Below, piece after piece: positions 28,667 to 37,908 of a stretch of 49,900 nucleotides of DNA; the first letter of the stretch is position 1; every line of letters begins with the position of its first letter. The DNA comes from Thermophagus sp052400625. GTDB taxonomy: Bacteria > Bacteroidota > Bacteroidia > Bacteroidales > Marinilabiliaceae. The stretch is taken from NCBI GenBank assembly GCA_052400625.1, contig JBQTGH010000018.1; one strand, 5' to 3'. Under the pieces are notes generated by a model. The model searched no databases, was not told the origin of the DNA, and saw only the letters and a program-made list of their open reading frames with translations. Made by a program: the position numbers and the translations under genes.

Positions 28667-29902
28667 ATGCATACCACGTTATTCTACATCATCATTTTCA
28701 TATTACTGGCCGATGCCATTTGGGGATGGATACTGGAAGAATTAAACCGCCGCAGTTGGGCACACAGTGTTCCCGATCGACTGGCCGATGTTTATCCCCA
28801 AGAGAAATTTGAACAGCAAAAACAATATCGACGGGTAAACCATCGATTTGGGAAGATATCCTCCACCTTTAGTCTGGTGGTATTGTTGTTTTTTTTATGG
28901 TTTCATGGCTTTGCTTGGGTCGATAATCTGGTACTTCAACTCACCGACCATTGGCTTTGGCGCCCGTTGCTATTTTTTGGCATCATGGGGTTGGCTTCCT
29001 TTTTCATCGGATTGCCGTTTGGCATTTATCAGACCTTTGTCATTGAAGAGCAATTTGGCTTTAATAAAACCACGTCACGAACGTTTATTTTGGACCAAAT
29101 CAAAGGGTTGGTACTGGGCGCTGTGATCGGCGGTGTGCTGCTGAGCCTGATAATCTGGTTTTACCAATTTGCCGGTAAATGGTTTTGGCTCTATGCCTGG
29201 GTAGGGCTTTCCCTCTTTATGATTTTCTTCAGTAAGTTTTATACAACTCTCATTTTGCCTTTATTTAATAAACAAACCCCGTTGGAAGAGGGCCCTCTGC
29301 GAAAGGCCATAGAAGCAATGAGCCGTAAAGCGGGTTTTGCGCTGGACAATATCTATGTGATGGACGGTTCCAAACGTTCGACTAAGGCCAATGCCTTTTT
29401 CAGCGGTTTTGGAAAAAATAAACGAATTGTCCTGTTCGATACCTTGATCAATGACCTGCAAACCGACGAGATTGTCGCCGTACTGGCTCATGAAATTGGA
29501 CACTATCGGTTAAAACATATCATTTGGGGCACTTTAATCAGCATATTACAAACCGGGCTTACAATGTTTTTGCTGGGGTGGTTTGTCAATGAGCCTGCCT
29601 TGTCACAGGCCTTAGGGGTAGAACAACCTCTCTTCCATATTGGTCTTATAGGCTTTGGTATCTTATACAGTCCGGTGAGTGAAATACTGGGATTGGGCAT
29701 GAACATCCTGTCGCGACGCAATGAATTTCAGGCCGATGCCTTTGCAGGAGAGCACGCGGATGCCAGAGCTTTGCAGACGGCACTCAAAAAAATTTCGGCC
29801 AATGCCCTGAGCAACCCGACACCGCACCCTTGGTATGTCTTTTTTAACTATTCGCATCCACCCCTGTTAAAACGTCTGGAAGCGCTGGATAAAAAGAAAT
29901 AG
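28667..29902 (+). CDS. M48 family metallopeptidase (Ste24/CAAX protease type)
   Basis: A 411-residue integral membrane zinc protease. Several membrane helices occupy the N-terminal half (FYIIIFILLADAIWGWIL, then four to five more up to about 205). The zinc site follows as VLAHEIGHYRLKH (H275, E276, H279) with the third ligand E353 in RNEFQADAFA. Further conserved parts are LPLFNKQTPLEEG and MDGSKRSTKANAFFSGFG. Eukaryotic relatives process prenylated proteins, while bacterial members act in membrane protein quality control. It stands alone, with no operon partner on the plus strand. Confidence 0.93.
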   Translation: MHTTLFYIIIFILLADAIWGWILEELNRRSWAHSVPDRLADVYPQEKFEQQKQYRRVNHRFGKISSTFSLVVLLFFLWFHGFAWVDNLVLQLTDHWLWRPLLFFGIMGLASFFIGLPFGIYQTFVIEEQFGFNKTTSRTFILDQIKGLVLGAVIGGVLLSLIIWFYQFAGKWFWLYAWVGLSLFMIFFSKFYTTLILPLFNKQTPLEEGPLRKAIEAMSRKAGFALDNIYVMDGSKRSTKANAFFSGFGKNKRIVLFDTLINDLQTDEIVAVLAHEIGHYRLKHIIWGTLISILQTGLTMFLLGWFVNEPALSQALGVEQPLFHIGLIGFGILYSPVSEILGLGMNILSRRNEFQADAFAGEHADARALQTALKKISANALSNPTPHPWYVFFNYSHPPLLKRLEALDKKK

Positions 29903-30104
29903 CAGTTTTGGAATATTAAGAAAACGGTGAAAGCGTGGGGACGTGAAAAGGTGGAGCGGAGACTAAACAGTTTAAAATAATGAGGCACAGTGAATACTGT
30001 CCATCTCGCGATGCGTCGCATCCATATTTCCACTTGTCATCCATCTACCCTTTCAGATTTTCACCCTGCCCCGGGTCCATGCGTTCTGCCCTAAAACCAC
30101 AACT

Positions 30105-30137
30105 AAAAAACCCCTGTCCAAAGAAATCGGACAGGGG
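30105..30137 (-). terminator. Intrinsic terminator after the M16 peptidase
   Basis: On the minus strand CCCCTGTCC, a 9-nt loop and GGACAGGGG form a perfect 9-bp stem followed by six T. It starts about 33 nt after the M16 stop codon. Confidence 0.88.
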
Positions 30138-30170
30138 GAATTAATTCAGAATGGGGCCTATGCTTCCTGT

Positions 30171-33158
30171 TTATTTCACCACAGATCTGGTAGATTTAAA
30201 CAGTTCCTTATTCCCATTGATTTTTTGATCATTGCCATAAACACACCATGTGTTTTGTTCCATAACGTCGGCGATCATTTTTGCAAAAGAGCGAATGTCT
30301 TCCGGTGTGGTACTAAGAATAGCATTACGCTCAGCTAAAATTTCTGCTTTGGAATCTTTTGAAAAATAGTTGTAAAACGCCATATTCCCCCGAATCGACG
30401 GAGTAGTGGGACCATCAATATTGGCAATGGTACCGATAATGAATCGGGTCATCTCTGTGGAATCGGCTTCAAAGCTATTTACAAAATCTACGGCTGCATC
30501 GTAATTCTCAAGTGTTTCTGACAAATTGGGATCTCGATACGACGCAAAATAGATATTTCCGGAAGGTGATATAGAGGCCCAACCGCCGTAGGCTCCACCC
30601 AAAACGCGAATTTTAGTCTGAAGGTACTCACGCGACAATATTTGATTGAGAACCCTCATTTTTCCATCCCATTCGTACCCTAGCTTTTTAAAATCATTGC
30701 CCTTAACAACATATTGAACCATTGAAGAAGAAGTCAGCCCTTCATTTTTAGGTTCAAAATTAAAAGACCATTGGTTGATGCCGACCTCGTTGTCGGAAAG
30801 TTGTCCAACAAAATGGGCAACTGCCTCCTGAATATCATTATAGTTTTTATCTGAACAGGTCATCCCAACCATTAAATTTTGCTTTTGGAAAAGGAGGTCC
30901 ACTGTTTTTTGCAAATTATTAATCACCTCATCACTCTTGGAATCAAAATTACGGGTGATATCTGTAATGAAATCGTAATAACTTAACCCATTTATGAGTT
31001 CATTAAACATTCCGCGATTGGAATAATAAGAATTTAAACGGTTAATGGCATATCCTATACCATAATTTTTGGCTTGCGATTCTGTCTGAGATTGATGACG
31101 TATCAGCACTTCCTTCAGCCTTTCTTTTTCATTGAGTTTAGAACGATGAATGATCTCATCCACCAACTCAAACAACTTATCAGCCTTGTTGACAGTTGCT
31201 TTGGCGGAGATGCCCAATTTGGCCACCAGTTTATCATCGGAACGATGCTCCAAATAACTGTTTAGAAAAGTATTGAATCCTCCGGTATGGATATTCAAGG
31301 CATTGTCCAGATCCCCGTAGGAATAGTTTTCAGTATTCATTTTTCCAAGGACTTCTGTCAGCAGTCGGCCATAGGGTATGAGCTCTTGCGGAAGCGTACG
31401 AAGGTCAAAAAACAGGGTGGTATAAATAATATTGTTGGTAAAATCCTGATAATGCAATACGGGAATATCACTGATGTTTTTCTCGGCCACTTCGTACCAT
31501 TGCACATCTTTGCTGATATCCGCGAGCGACAGCATGGGGATGGATGCCACTGCCTCAGGGTCATCATCTTCCTGTTGGTATTCTTTCAGCGCTTTTGTTT
31601 CCTCTATCAATTGATTCAGTTCATCTTCACTAAGTGATGCTTTGTATTCAGCAAGTTTTTGTTTGGTTTTTTCGGCCATTTTATTTTCCAATCCCGGTTC
31701 TGGCTTTAAGACCATCAACAAGGCATGCGGATTGTCGACAAACTGCTCCTTAACAATTTTTTGAAGCAATCCGTTTTTAATTTCTTCTTTAACCCGGGCC
31801 AGAGGCTTTTCAAACTCAAGACCGGCAAAAGGGTCGTCGCCAAAAGAAACACTGTTTTTCACCGCAAACAGATACATCAATCCTTTTTGAGGGGAATCCC
31901 CTTCTCTCAACATAAATTCCATTCGATTGATTATACCATCAATCATTTCTTGATCCAATCCCTCTTCTGCCACTTGTTGAAGCGTATTAAACACGATTTC
32001 ATTGAAACGGTCTTTATCTTCAGGATTGGCATTTTGCACCGTTATTTGAAATACATTCTGTTGGTCTTCATTCACCCAAGCATCCACATCCTTGCCTATT
32101 CCGGCTTCCTGTAATGCCAATCGAAGCGGTGCCGACTGGTGATTTACCAGTGCCTCACTCAAAATTTCCAAAGCCATCACCAATTCCTGATCGGTATTTT
32201 TACCGATAACGAAATTATAGCTTAAGTAGGTTTTATCCCGGGTGTCTGATCCTTCCGGAATGCTGTAGCTTTTTTCAGCCTCTTTCTTTGCTTCAAACGG
32301 CGCTTGAAGAGGTATTTCTATTTTCTTATCATACTTTTGATAATGCGAAAAATATTCACGATCCAGAAATGACAATTCTTTATCTAAATCAGCATCACCG
32401 TAAAGCAACACAAAAGAATTGGATGGATGATAATAGGTTTTGTGAAACGCTTTAAAATATCCATAGGTAAGGTCGGGGATGGATTCCGGATAACCTCCTG
32501 ATGAGACGCCATAAGTATTGTCAGGAAAAAGAATCTTGTAAATATGATAATCCAATTGTCTTTCAGGGCTCGAGAATGCGCCCTTCATTTCGTTGTACAC
32601 GACCCCTTTATAAACAACCTCACCTTCCGGATCGTCCAATTCATAGTGCCATCCCTCTTGTTTAAATATTCTGGGGTCGCTGTGTAAAAGAGGATTAAAA
32701 ACAGCATCCATATACACATGCATCAGATTGAAATAGTCGGCCATATTCATACTGGCAACCGGATAAGTGGTAAAATCAGAACCGGTCATGGCATTTAAGA
32801 AGGTATTGAGCGAACCTTTGGCCAATAAATCGAACGGACTCTTTACAGGGAAATTTTTAGACCCATTCAGTACCGAATGTTCAAGAATGTGCGGTGTCCC
32901 GTAATCATTCTTGGGGGTTGTTTTAAACGAAATGGAAAAAAGCTTGTTGGCATCATCCGCGGCAATCTTCATCAGCCTGGCACCGCTCTGCTCATGCTCG
33001 AAATAGAGACAATGCGCATTCACTTCCTCTACAAAGCGATCTTCTACCAGGCGAAATCCATGATAGGTCTTCCCTTCCTCATAGGCCGGTTTATCGGAAC
33101 ACGACCATAACGCTAAAAAGATAAGGGATATCAGTACTGCTAAAATGTTGTTCTTCAT
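30171..33158 (-). CDS. M16 family metallopeptidase lipoprotein (PreP/insulinase type)
   Basis: A 995-residue single-chain M16C-like peptidase exported as a lipoprotein (FLALWSC with Cys20). The inverted zinc motif HxxEH is HILEH (H90, E93, H94), followed by SVLNGSKNFPVKSPFDLLAKGS and FLNAMTGSDFTTYPVAS as in presequence proteases. The second, inactive half includes GGAYGGWASISPSGNIYFASYRDPN. Full-length for the PreP branch (about 970-1000). It probably degrades oligopeptides in the periplasm or at the surface; nutrition or peptide clean-up is inferred. Monocistronic, with its own terminator. Confidence 0.93.
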   Translation of the reverse strand: MKNNILAVLISLIFLALWSCSDKPAYEEGKTYHGFRLVEDRFVEEVNAHCLYFEHEQSGARLMKIAADDANKLFSISFKTTPKNDYGTPHILEHSVLNGSKNFPVKSPFDLLAKGSLNTFLNAMTGSDFTTYPVASMNMADYFNLMHVYMDAVFNPLLHSDPRIFKQEGWHYELDDPEGEVVYKGVVYNEMKGAFSSPERQLDYHIYKILFPDNTYGVSSGGYPESIPDLTYGYFKAFHKTYYHPSNSFVLLYGDADLDKELSFLDREYFSHYQKYDKKIEIPLQAPFEAKKEAEKSYSIPEGSDTRDKTYLSYNFVIGKNTDQELVMALEILSEALVNHQSAPLRLALQEAGIGKDVDAWVNEDQQNVFQITVQNANPEDKDRFNEIVFNTLQQVAEEGLDQEMIDGIINRMEFMLREGDSPQKGLMYLFAVKNSVSFGDDPFAGLEFEKPLARVKEEIKNGLLQKIVKEQFVDNPHALLMVLKPEPGLENKMAEKTKQKLAEYKASLSEDELNQLIEETKALKEYQQEDDDPEAVASIPMLSLADISKDVQWYEVAEKNISDIPVLHYQDFTNNIIYTTLFFDLRTLPQELIPYGRLLTEVLGKMNTENYSYGDLDNALNIHTGGFNTFLNSYLEHRSDDKLVAKLGISAKATVNKADKLFELVDEIIHRSKLNEKERLKEVLIRHQSQTESQAKNYGIGYAINRLNSYYSNRGMFNELINGLSYYDFITDITRNFDSKSDEVINNLQKTVDLLFQKQNLMVGMTCSDKNYNDIQEAVAHFVGQLSDNEVGINQWSFNFEPKNEGLTSSSMVQYVVKGNDFKKLGYEWDGKMRVLNQILSREYLQTKIRVLGGAYGGWASISPSGNIYFASYRDPNLSETLENYDAAVDFVNSFEADSTEMTRFIIGTIANIDGPTTPSIRGNMAFYNYFSKDSKAEILAERNAILSTTPEDIRSFAKMIADVMEQNTWCVYGNDQKINGNKELFKSTRSVVK

Positions 33159-33525
33159 TTGTTTAAAAATTTCAATGGGTTATTGACGATTTGTGAAAAT
33201 AAGTGTTCATTGGTTTATATTAAACTTAAAATTAGCTCAGTTATTAAATCTTTGGTGTTCGACTTTTTATTGGTTCCGTATCAACTTTGATACTTGCATA
33301 GGCTTTTTTATGTCTCTATTTGTTTTTTATGAACTAGAATGTTTTGTTTTTCAGTTTAAAAAACATCGGGCAAAAATGATAGGAATTACCAAACAGGTAA
33401 AAGGTGTATAATTCTATATTTGGTATTTTCTTTTTTCGGAGATTAAAAATAATATTTTTCTGTTAATTAAATTCCCTGACCGCAAAAAAGAAACCGAAAT
33501 TTTTAAGAAGTAGCCTACTATTTGC

Positions 33526-33642
33526 TTAAATTTTTAATTTCTTAAGCTTCCCTGCTTCTGTGGGCTGATAACTTTTTTTCTCTGATTTTAATGCATCAAG
33601 GGATTCTGTTCCAGGATAATTTAAGTTAGCTATGGCATTCAT
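33526..33642 (-). CDS. Possible small protein or gene remnant (38 aa)
   Basis: ATG at 33642 to TAA at 33526 encodes a 38-residue basic peptide starting MNAIANLNYPGTESLDALK and ending KLKKLKI. The composition is protein-like, and the open frame extends upstream of the ATG to a TAA (IHLTRK before the Met), so it could be the tail of a decayed larger gene. I recognise no family. Low support. Confidence 0.25.
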   Translation of the reverse strand: MNAIANLNYPGTESLDALKSEKKSYQPTEAGKLKKLKI

Positions 33643-33740
33643 TTTTCGCGTAAGATGAATTGTTCTCTGCTGTTAAAATAGTTTCAACGTATCAGGGGTT
33701 AATGAGCCGTTCAGAGATGTTTAGGCGCTGCTTTTAGAGG

Positions 33741-34154
33741 CTTATGATCGACCTTGAGAGGTTTATGATCAGCATTAAGACCTTTATGATCGACCTTAAG
33801 GGGTTTATGATCAGCATTAAGACCTTTATGATCGACCTGGAGGGNNNNNNNNNNNNNNNNNNNNNNNNNNNNNNNNNNNNNNNNNNNNNNNNNNNNNNNN
33901 NNNNNNNNNNNNNNNNNNNNNNNNNNNNNNNNNNNNNNNNNGGGTTTATGATCAGCATTAAGACCTTTATGATCGACCTTGAGGGGTTTATGATCAGCAT
34001 TAAGACCTTTATGATCGACCTTGAGGGGTTTATGATTAGCATTAAGACCTTTATGATCGACCTGGAGGGGTTTATGATTAGCATTAAGACCTTTATGATC
34101 GACCTGGAGGGGTTTATGATCAACATTAAGACCTTTATGATCGACCTGGAGGGG
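33741..34154. repeat. Minisatellite: 21-bp half units alternating as a 42-bp unit, interrupted by 97 N
   Basis: Two 21-mers alternate without break: TTTATGATCAGCATTAAGACC and TTTATGATCGACCTTGAGGGG (variants TTAAGGGG, TGGAGGGG, ATTAGC, CAACATT). Five half units precede the gap and ten follow it. Both strands stay open through the array because 42 is divisible by 3, which gives repetitive peptides that are probably not real proteins. 21 bp is two DNA turns, so every TTTATGATC lies on the same helical face. Units near the right end vary most. Confidence 0.93.
33845..33941. other. Assembly gap (97 N) inside the minisatellite
   Basis: The run of N replaces an unknown number of repeat units. The units on either side are out of phase by the given gap length: continuous alternation needs 82 or 124 bases (plus multiples of 42), so 97 is not the true size if the array is regular. 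Confidence 0.9.
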
Positions 34155-34310
34155 GTTATGCAGACTATTATGTCCGATTTATAAAGCCTGGAGCAACAAA
34201 TTTAGTTGATTGGTTGTTCCTTTTCTCAAAAGGCTTTTTCGCAATTTACAAATTCAGTTAAGAACGATCGGAAATTTTTTAATTTAGATGCCACAGAAAA
34301 CATAAAAATC

Positions 34311-35318
34311 ATGACCAAAAAAGCTCTTCTCCTAGCCAACCTGGGATCACCCAATTCATTTAAAGTCGGAGATGTTCGAAAATATTTACGAGAATTCTTG
34401 ATGGACGAAAGGGTGATCGATCTTCCTTTCCTCCCCCGTTGGCTATTGGTCAATGGCATTATTGCCCCATTTCGTGCGCCGCGAAGTGCAAAAAAATATC
34501 AAAGCATATGGACTGAAGAAGGCTCACCCTTGATCGTCCTGACCCAAAAGCTGGTTGAAAAGGTGGCTCATGCAACCAAGCTTCCCGCCTATATGTGTAT
34601 GCGGTATGGTTCGCCTTCGCCCAGGGAGGCCTTTGAAAAAATTGTTGCTGAAACCCCCAATGTAGAAGAAGTGGTTTTATTTCCGCTTTACCCCCACTAT
34701 GCCATGAGTAGTTACGAAACGGCTGTGGAACATGTGAAAGAGACATGGCAAAAGGGTAATTACAATTTCAGACTCAAGATTGTTGATCCTTTTTACAACC
34801 ATCCTTTATATATCAAAGCATTGTCAGGGACCATCCACCCCTTTCTGAAGGATCAGTTTGATCATCTCTTATTCAGTTATCATGGCATTCCCGAACGACA
34901 TATTCTGAAAAGTGACCCAACAGGACACCATTGTTTGAAAGTTCAGGATTGTTGTCAGACATCATCCGAAGCCCACCAATTCTGTTATCGACATCAGGTC
35001 TTTGAGACCACCCGACTGGTTGCCAAAGAATTGAACCTATCAGACAATCAATACAGTATTTCATTTCAATCACGTTTGGGCAATGACCAATGGCTAGGAC
35101 CTGCCACAGCGGATATGTTATCGCTGCTGCCGTCAAAAGGAGTCAAGAACTTGTTGGTAGTAACCCCGGCCTTTGTCAGTGATTGTCTGGAAACATTGGA
35201 AGAGATTCGGCAAGAAGGACGTGAAACATTTATAGCTGCAGGAGGCGAAACCTTCCGCCATATACCCTGTTTAAACTTAAATGATGATTGGGTAAGGGCC
35301 ATCGCGAAAATGATATAG
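34311..35318 (+). CDS. hemH: Ferrochelatase
   Basis: A 335-residue enzyme inserting Fe2+ into protoporphyrin IX (or coproporphyrin III, depending on the branch) to make heme. N-terminal LLLANLGSPNSFKVGDVRKYL, then FLMDERVIDLPFL, LFPLYPHYAMSS and the active-site segment FSYHGIPERHI with His191 are diagnostic. A Cys-rich insertion HCLKVQDCC...FCYRHQ (about 205-230) recalls the variable cysteine region of some ferrochelatases. The ATG at 34311 was chosen because the family starts immediately before LLLANLG; the longer frame to 34206 adds unrelated residues. No other heme genes are nearby. Confidence 0.95.
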   Translation: MTKKALLLANLGSPNSFKVGDVRKYLREFLMDERVIDLPFLPRWLLVNGIIAPFRAPRSAKKYQSIWTEEGSPLIVLTQKLVEKVAHATKLPAYMCMRYGSPSPREAFEKIVAETPNVEEVVLFPLYPHYAMSSYETAVEHVKETWQKGNYNFRLKIVDPFYNHPLYIKALSGTIHPFLKDQFDHLLFSYHGIPERHILKSDPTGHHCLKVQDCCQTSSEAHQFCYRHQVFETTRLVAKELNLSDNQYSISFQSRLGNDQWLGPATADMLSLLPSKGVKNLLVVTPAFVSDCLETLEEIRQEGRETFIAAGGETFRHIPCLNLNDDWVRAIAKMI

Positions 35319-35674
35319 ATGCCCCTTCCTATTTTTACCTTTTACCCTCCTCATGAGAGTCGATTTCTACCCGCCCGGTCATTTAAGGCAATTAGGTATT
35401 GAAGCATACTCGCCATTGGCCAACAGCAATGTAATGAGACCGTCTCTCTTCATCAATAACCGTTGAGCAACAGAAACGAATTGAAACTACAGATAATAAT
35501 ATACCCATACTTGTAGCGTGCGGGGAAAGAAAAATCTCCTCTTTCCCACCCCCGATTTCTTCAGCTGATTTTTTTAGGTAAAAAAACAAAATTAAACCCT
35601 TTGGCAGGTTAGAATGTTAACTGTTTATTATGAATTATATTAAATTAAATTCAAACCTTTCAAATTAGCAATGT
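35319..35674. other. Intergenic region between hemH and sucD
   Basis: 356 bp. No gene, repeat or clear terminator found. The last 60 bases before sucD are AT rich and probably contain its promoter. Confidence 0.45.
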
Positions 35675-36544
35675 ATGAGTGTACTGATTGATCAAAATTC
35701 CAAGGTTTTGGTACAGGGTTTTACCGGCCGCGAAGGCACCTTTCATGCCGGATTAATGATAGATTACGGGACCATGGTATGCGGTGGCGTAACCCCGGGA
35801 AAAGGTGGCACCCAACACTTAGGTCTTCCTGTTTTTAACACTGTTTCAGAAGCGGTAGCAGCAACCGGAGCCGACACTTCGGTTATTTTTGTGCCTCCTC
35901 GTTTTGGTGCCGATGCCATTATGGAAGCTGCAGATGCTGGCATTGAGCTGATCGTAGCAATCACGGAAGGAATCCCCGTCTCCGATATGGTGAAAGTGAA
36001 GCATTACTTATCTTCTCGCAAAAGCAGGTTGATAGGCCCCAACTGTCCGGGCATCATCTCTCCGGGAAAAGCCAAAGCAGGCATTATGCCGGCCTTCATT
36101 CATAAACCGGGAAACATTGGTGTCATCAGCCGTTCAGGAACACTCACTTATGAAGCGGTCGATCAACTTACAAAACTGAATCTGGGACAAAGCACCTGCA
36201 TCGGCATCGGCGGAGATCCCGTAATTGGAACCACGACTCTGGATGCCGTTCAACTATTGATGGATGACAAAGACACGGAAGGAATTGTTATTATTGGCGA
36301 AATAGGTGGTGATATGGAAATAGAAGCCGCCAGATGGATTAAAGAACATGGCTCCAAACCCGTGGTCGGTTTTATTGCCGGACAAACAGCGCCTAAAGGA
36401 CGAAGGATGGGACATGCCGGGGCCATTATCGGAGGCAAGGAAGATACCGCAGCGGCAAAAATGAAAGTGATGAAAGAGTGTGGCATTCATGTGGTGGATT
36501 CACCGGCCCTGATCGGTCAGACGATGGCCGCTGTCATTAAATAG
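35675..36544 (+). CDS. sucD: Succinyl-CoA ligase, alpha subunit
   Basis: A 289-residue subunit that binds CoA and carries the phospho-His of succinyl-CoA synthetase (succinyl-CoA plus ADP or GDP plus Pi to succinate, CoA and nucleoside triphosphate). The Rossmann part opens with VLVQGFTGREGTFHAGLM; GVTPGKGG and IGPNCPGIISPGKAKAGIMP follow; the phosphohistidine is H247 in RRMGHAGAIIGG. The ATG at 35675 is preferred over the out-of-frame ATG at 35671. The partner sucC is not adjacent on either side. Confidence 0.96.
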   Translation: MSVLIDQNSKVLVQGFTGREGTFHAGLMIDYGTMVCGGVTPGKGGTQHLGLPVFNTVSEAVAATGADTSVIFVPPRFGADAIMEAADAGIELIVAITEGIPVSDMVKVKHYLSSRKSRLIGPNCPGIISPGKAKAGIMPAFIHKPGNIGVISRSGTLTYEAVDQLTKLNLGQSTCIGIGGDPVIGTTTLDAVQLLMDDKDTEGIVIIGEIGGDMEIEAARWIKEHGSKPVVGFIAGQTAPKGRRMGHAGAIIGGKEDTAAAKMKVMKECGIHVVDSPALIGQTMAAVIK

Positions 36545-36737
36545 TAACGTTTATTGGAGATGAATATCAAAAATCAGAATTCAGAAAATCGATATAAACA
36601 GGAATAGCACTCAGAACTATCAAAATGGATGGAAGTTCCTTTTCGCAAAATGAGTTGTATCCTATCTGAAGGTAGTTAAAGGGAGGCTTTCAATAGGTCT
36701 TTTGTCGACTAATTTGTAATTTTGACAAAACATATTG

Positions 36738-36817
36738 GATAGGTCAATAGGTCAATAGGCCAATAGGTCGATAGGCCTATAGACCATTAGGTTAATAGGT
36801 TATTGGGTTATTGGGTT
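36738..36817 (+). repeat. Octamer tandem array, RATAGGYY x 10
   Basis: Ten in-phase 8-bp units: GATAGGTC, AATAGGTC, AATAGGCC, AATAGGTC, GATAGGCC, TATAGACC, ATTAGGTT, AATAGGTT, ATTGGGTT, ATTGGGTT. The same family, also ten units, recurs at 42585-42664. Confidence 0.85.
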
Positions 36818-36874
36818 GTTAAACAATGATATTGAGAAAATCAAAGAGGTTGATGAGATTGATGTGCGAAACAG

Positions 36875-36951
36875 ACTAACTATTAACCACTAACGACTGA
36901 TGACTAATCACTAATGACCAACCACTAATCACTGTTGACTAATAACTATTT
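36875..36951 (+). repeat. Imperfect heptamer array, ACTAAYN x 11
   Basis: Eleven in-phase 7-bp units such as ACTAACT, ATTAACC, ACTAACG, ACTGATG, ACTAATC, ACTAATG, ACCAACC, ending ACTAATA, ACTATTT, 43 nt before the sirtuin start. Confidence 0.7.
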
Positions 36952-36994
36952 TTTAAATTCCATTAGACCAGCAAGTTAAATAAACGATATAATA

Positions 36995-37750
36995 ATGGAA
37001 GACGATCTTATTGAAAAATCGGTAGAAAGCCTACGCCATTCTAAGTACACATTTGCATTTACAGGTGCTGGAATTTCAGTAGAGAGTGGCGTCCCGCCTT
37101 TTCGCGGGAAAAACGGAATATGGTCCAAATACGACCCTCAGGTATTGGATTTGGATTATTTTTATGCCCACCCTCTTGAATCTTGGAAAGTCATCAGAGA
37201 AATTTTCTATGATTTTTTTGGAACGGCAAAACCCAATCCGGCACACACCATACTGGGTGAATGGGAACACAAAGGTTTTCTAAAGTGTGTGGTAACGCAG
37301 AACATTGATAATCTGCATCAGGCCGGAGGGAGTAAAAACGTATATGAGTTTCATGGGAATGCACAAAAAATGGTTTGCACCAAATGTACCCATCGATTTC
37401 CGGCCAGCCAGGCAAATTTTGAAGAACTTCCTGTTACCTGCCCCAAATGTGGAGGATTAGTAAAGCCCGATTTCGTCTTTTTTGGAGAAGCCATTCCATC
37501 CGATGCTTACACTGCAAGCCTTGAAGCAGCGCGTAAAGCAGATGTTTGCATCGTGATTGGTAGTCTCGGAGAAGTGATGCCGGCTGCTATGATCCCCATG
37601 GAAGCCAAACGAGGTGGGGCAACCATTATTGAAATCAATCCCGAAGCCTCAAATTTCACCAGTCAGATTACTGATTTTCATCTCAAAGGCGGCGCTTCAG
37701 AGACCATGAAGCGTTTAAATGAACGACTTTTCCAGCAGAATAAAAGTTGA
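36995..37750 (+). CDS. SIR2-family NAD-dependent protein deacylase
   Basis: A 251-residue sirtuin that removes acyl groups from lysine using NAD+. FTGAGISVESGVPPFRG (22-38) binds NAD; TQNIDNLH (101-108) and the catalytic His120 in YEFHGN follow; a zinc ribbon is formed by C128, C131, C149 and C152 (CTKC...CPKC); KPDFVFFGEAIP and IGSLGEVMPAA complete the fold. Residues that mark desuccinylases (Ala-x-x-Tyr-x-x-Arg after PPFRG) are not seen (IWSKYDP), so deacetylase activity is more likely. Single gene after the repeat-rich gap. Confidence 0.93.
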   Translation: MEDDLIEKSVESLRHSKYTFAFTGAGISVESGVPPFRGKNGIWSKYDPQVLDLDYFYAHPLESWKVIREIFYDFFGTAKPNPAHTILGEWEHKGFLKCVVTQNIDNLHQAGGSKNVYEFHGNAQKMVCTKCTHRFPASQANFEELPVTCPKCGGLVKPDFVFFGEAIPSDAYTASLEAARKADVCIVIGSLGEVMPAAMIPMEAKRGGATIIEINPEASNFTSQITDFHLKGGASETMKRLNERLFQQNKS

Positions 37751-37908
37751 CATTCTTTTTACCTGCAACACAGGATTAGTCACGATTTAAAGTAAAGCTC
37801 ACAACAATTTTTTTCTATTTGTGAGTTTCTATTTATAAAACTTTTAACATCTTTACCCATCCAAAAATAATATTGAACAATAATTTTGGAATTTAAAAAG
37901 AAATAATA

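Larger units (their letters stand above)
33159..34310. other. Long divergent intergenic region with minisatellite and assembly gap
   Basis: About 1150 bp between the M16 gene (minus) and hemH (plus). The array and gap occupy 33741-34154. The left part (33159-33525) is AT rich and shows no convincing gene; a small minus-strand frame at 33526-33642 is listed separately. Confidence 0.6.
36545..36994. other. Intergenic region with two short tandem-repeat arrays
   Basis: 450 bp between sucD and the sirtuin. It contains the octamer array at 36738-36817 and the heptamer array at 36875-36951. No gene found. Confidence 0.6.

Noticed and set aside
33193..33411. 72-residue plus-strand ORF upstream of the minisatellite
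   Set aside because: Phe/Tyr/Leu-rich translation of AT-rich DNA, no family, no promoter or partner; most likely chance.
33741..34154. CRISPR array
   Set aside because: The units are directly adjacent with no unique spacers, and no cas genes are present. It is a minisatellite.
33734..34184. Long repetitive ORFs on both strands over the minisatellite
   Set aside because: They arise because the 42-bp unit is divisible by 3 and free of stops in several frames. Both cross the N gap and have no start context or family resemblance.
36738..36951. CRISPR or phage attachment site
   Set aside because: Only 7-8 bp periods without spacers, and no integrase or phage genes nearby.
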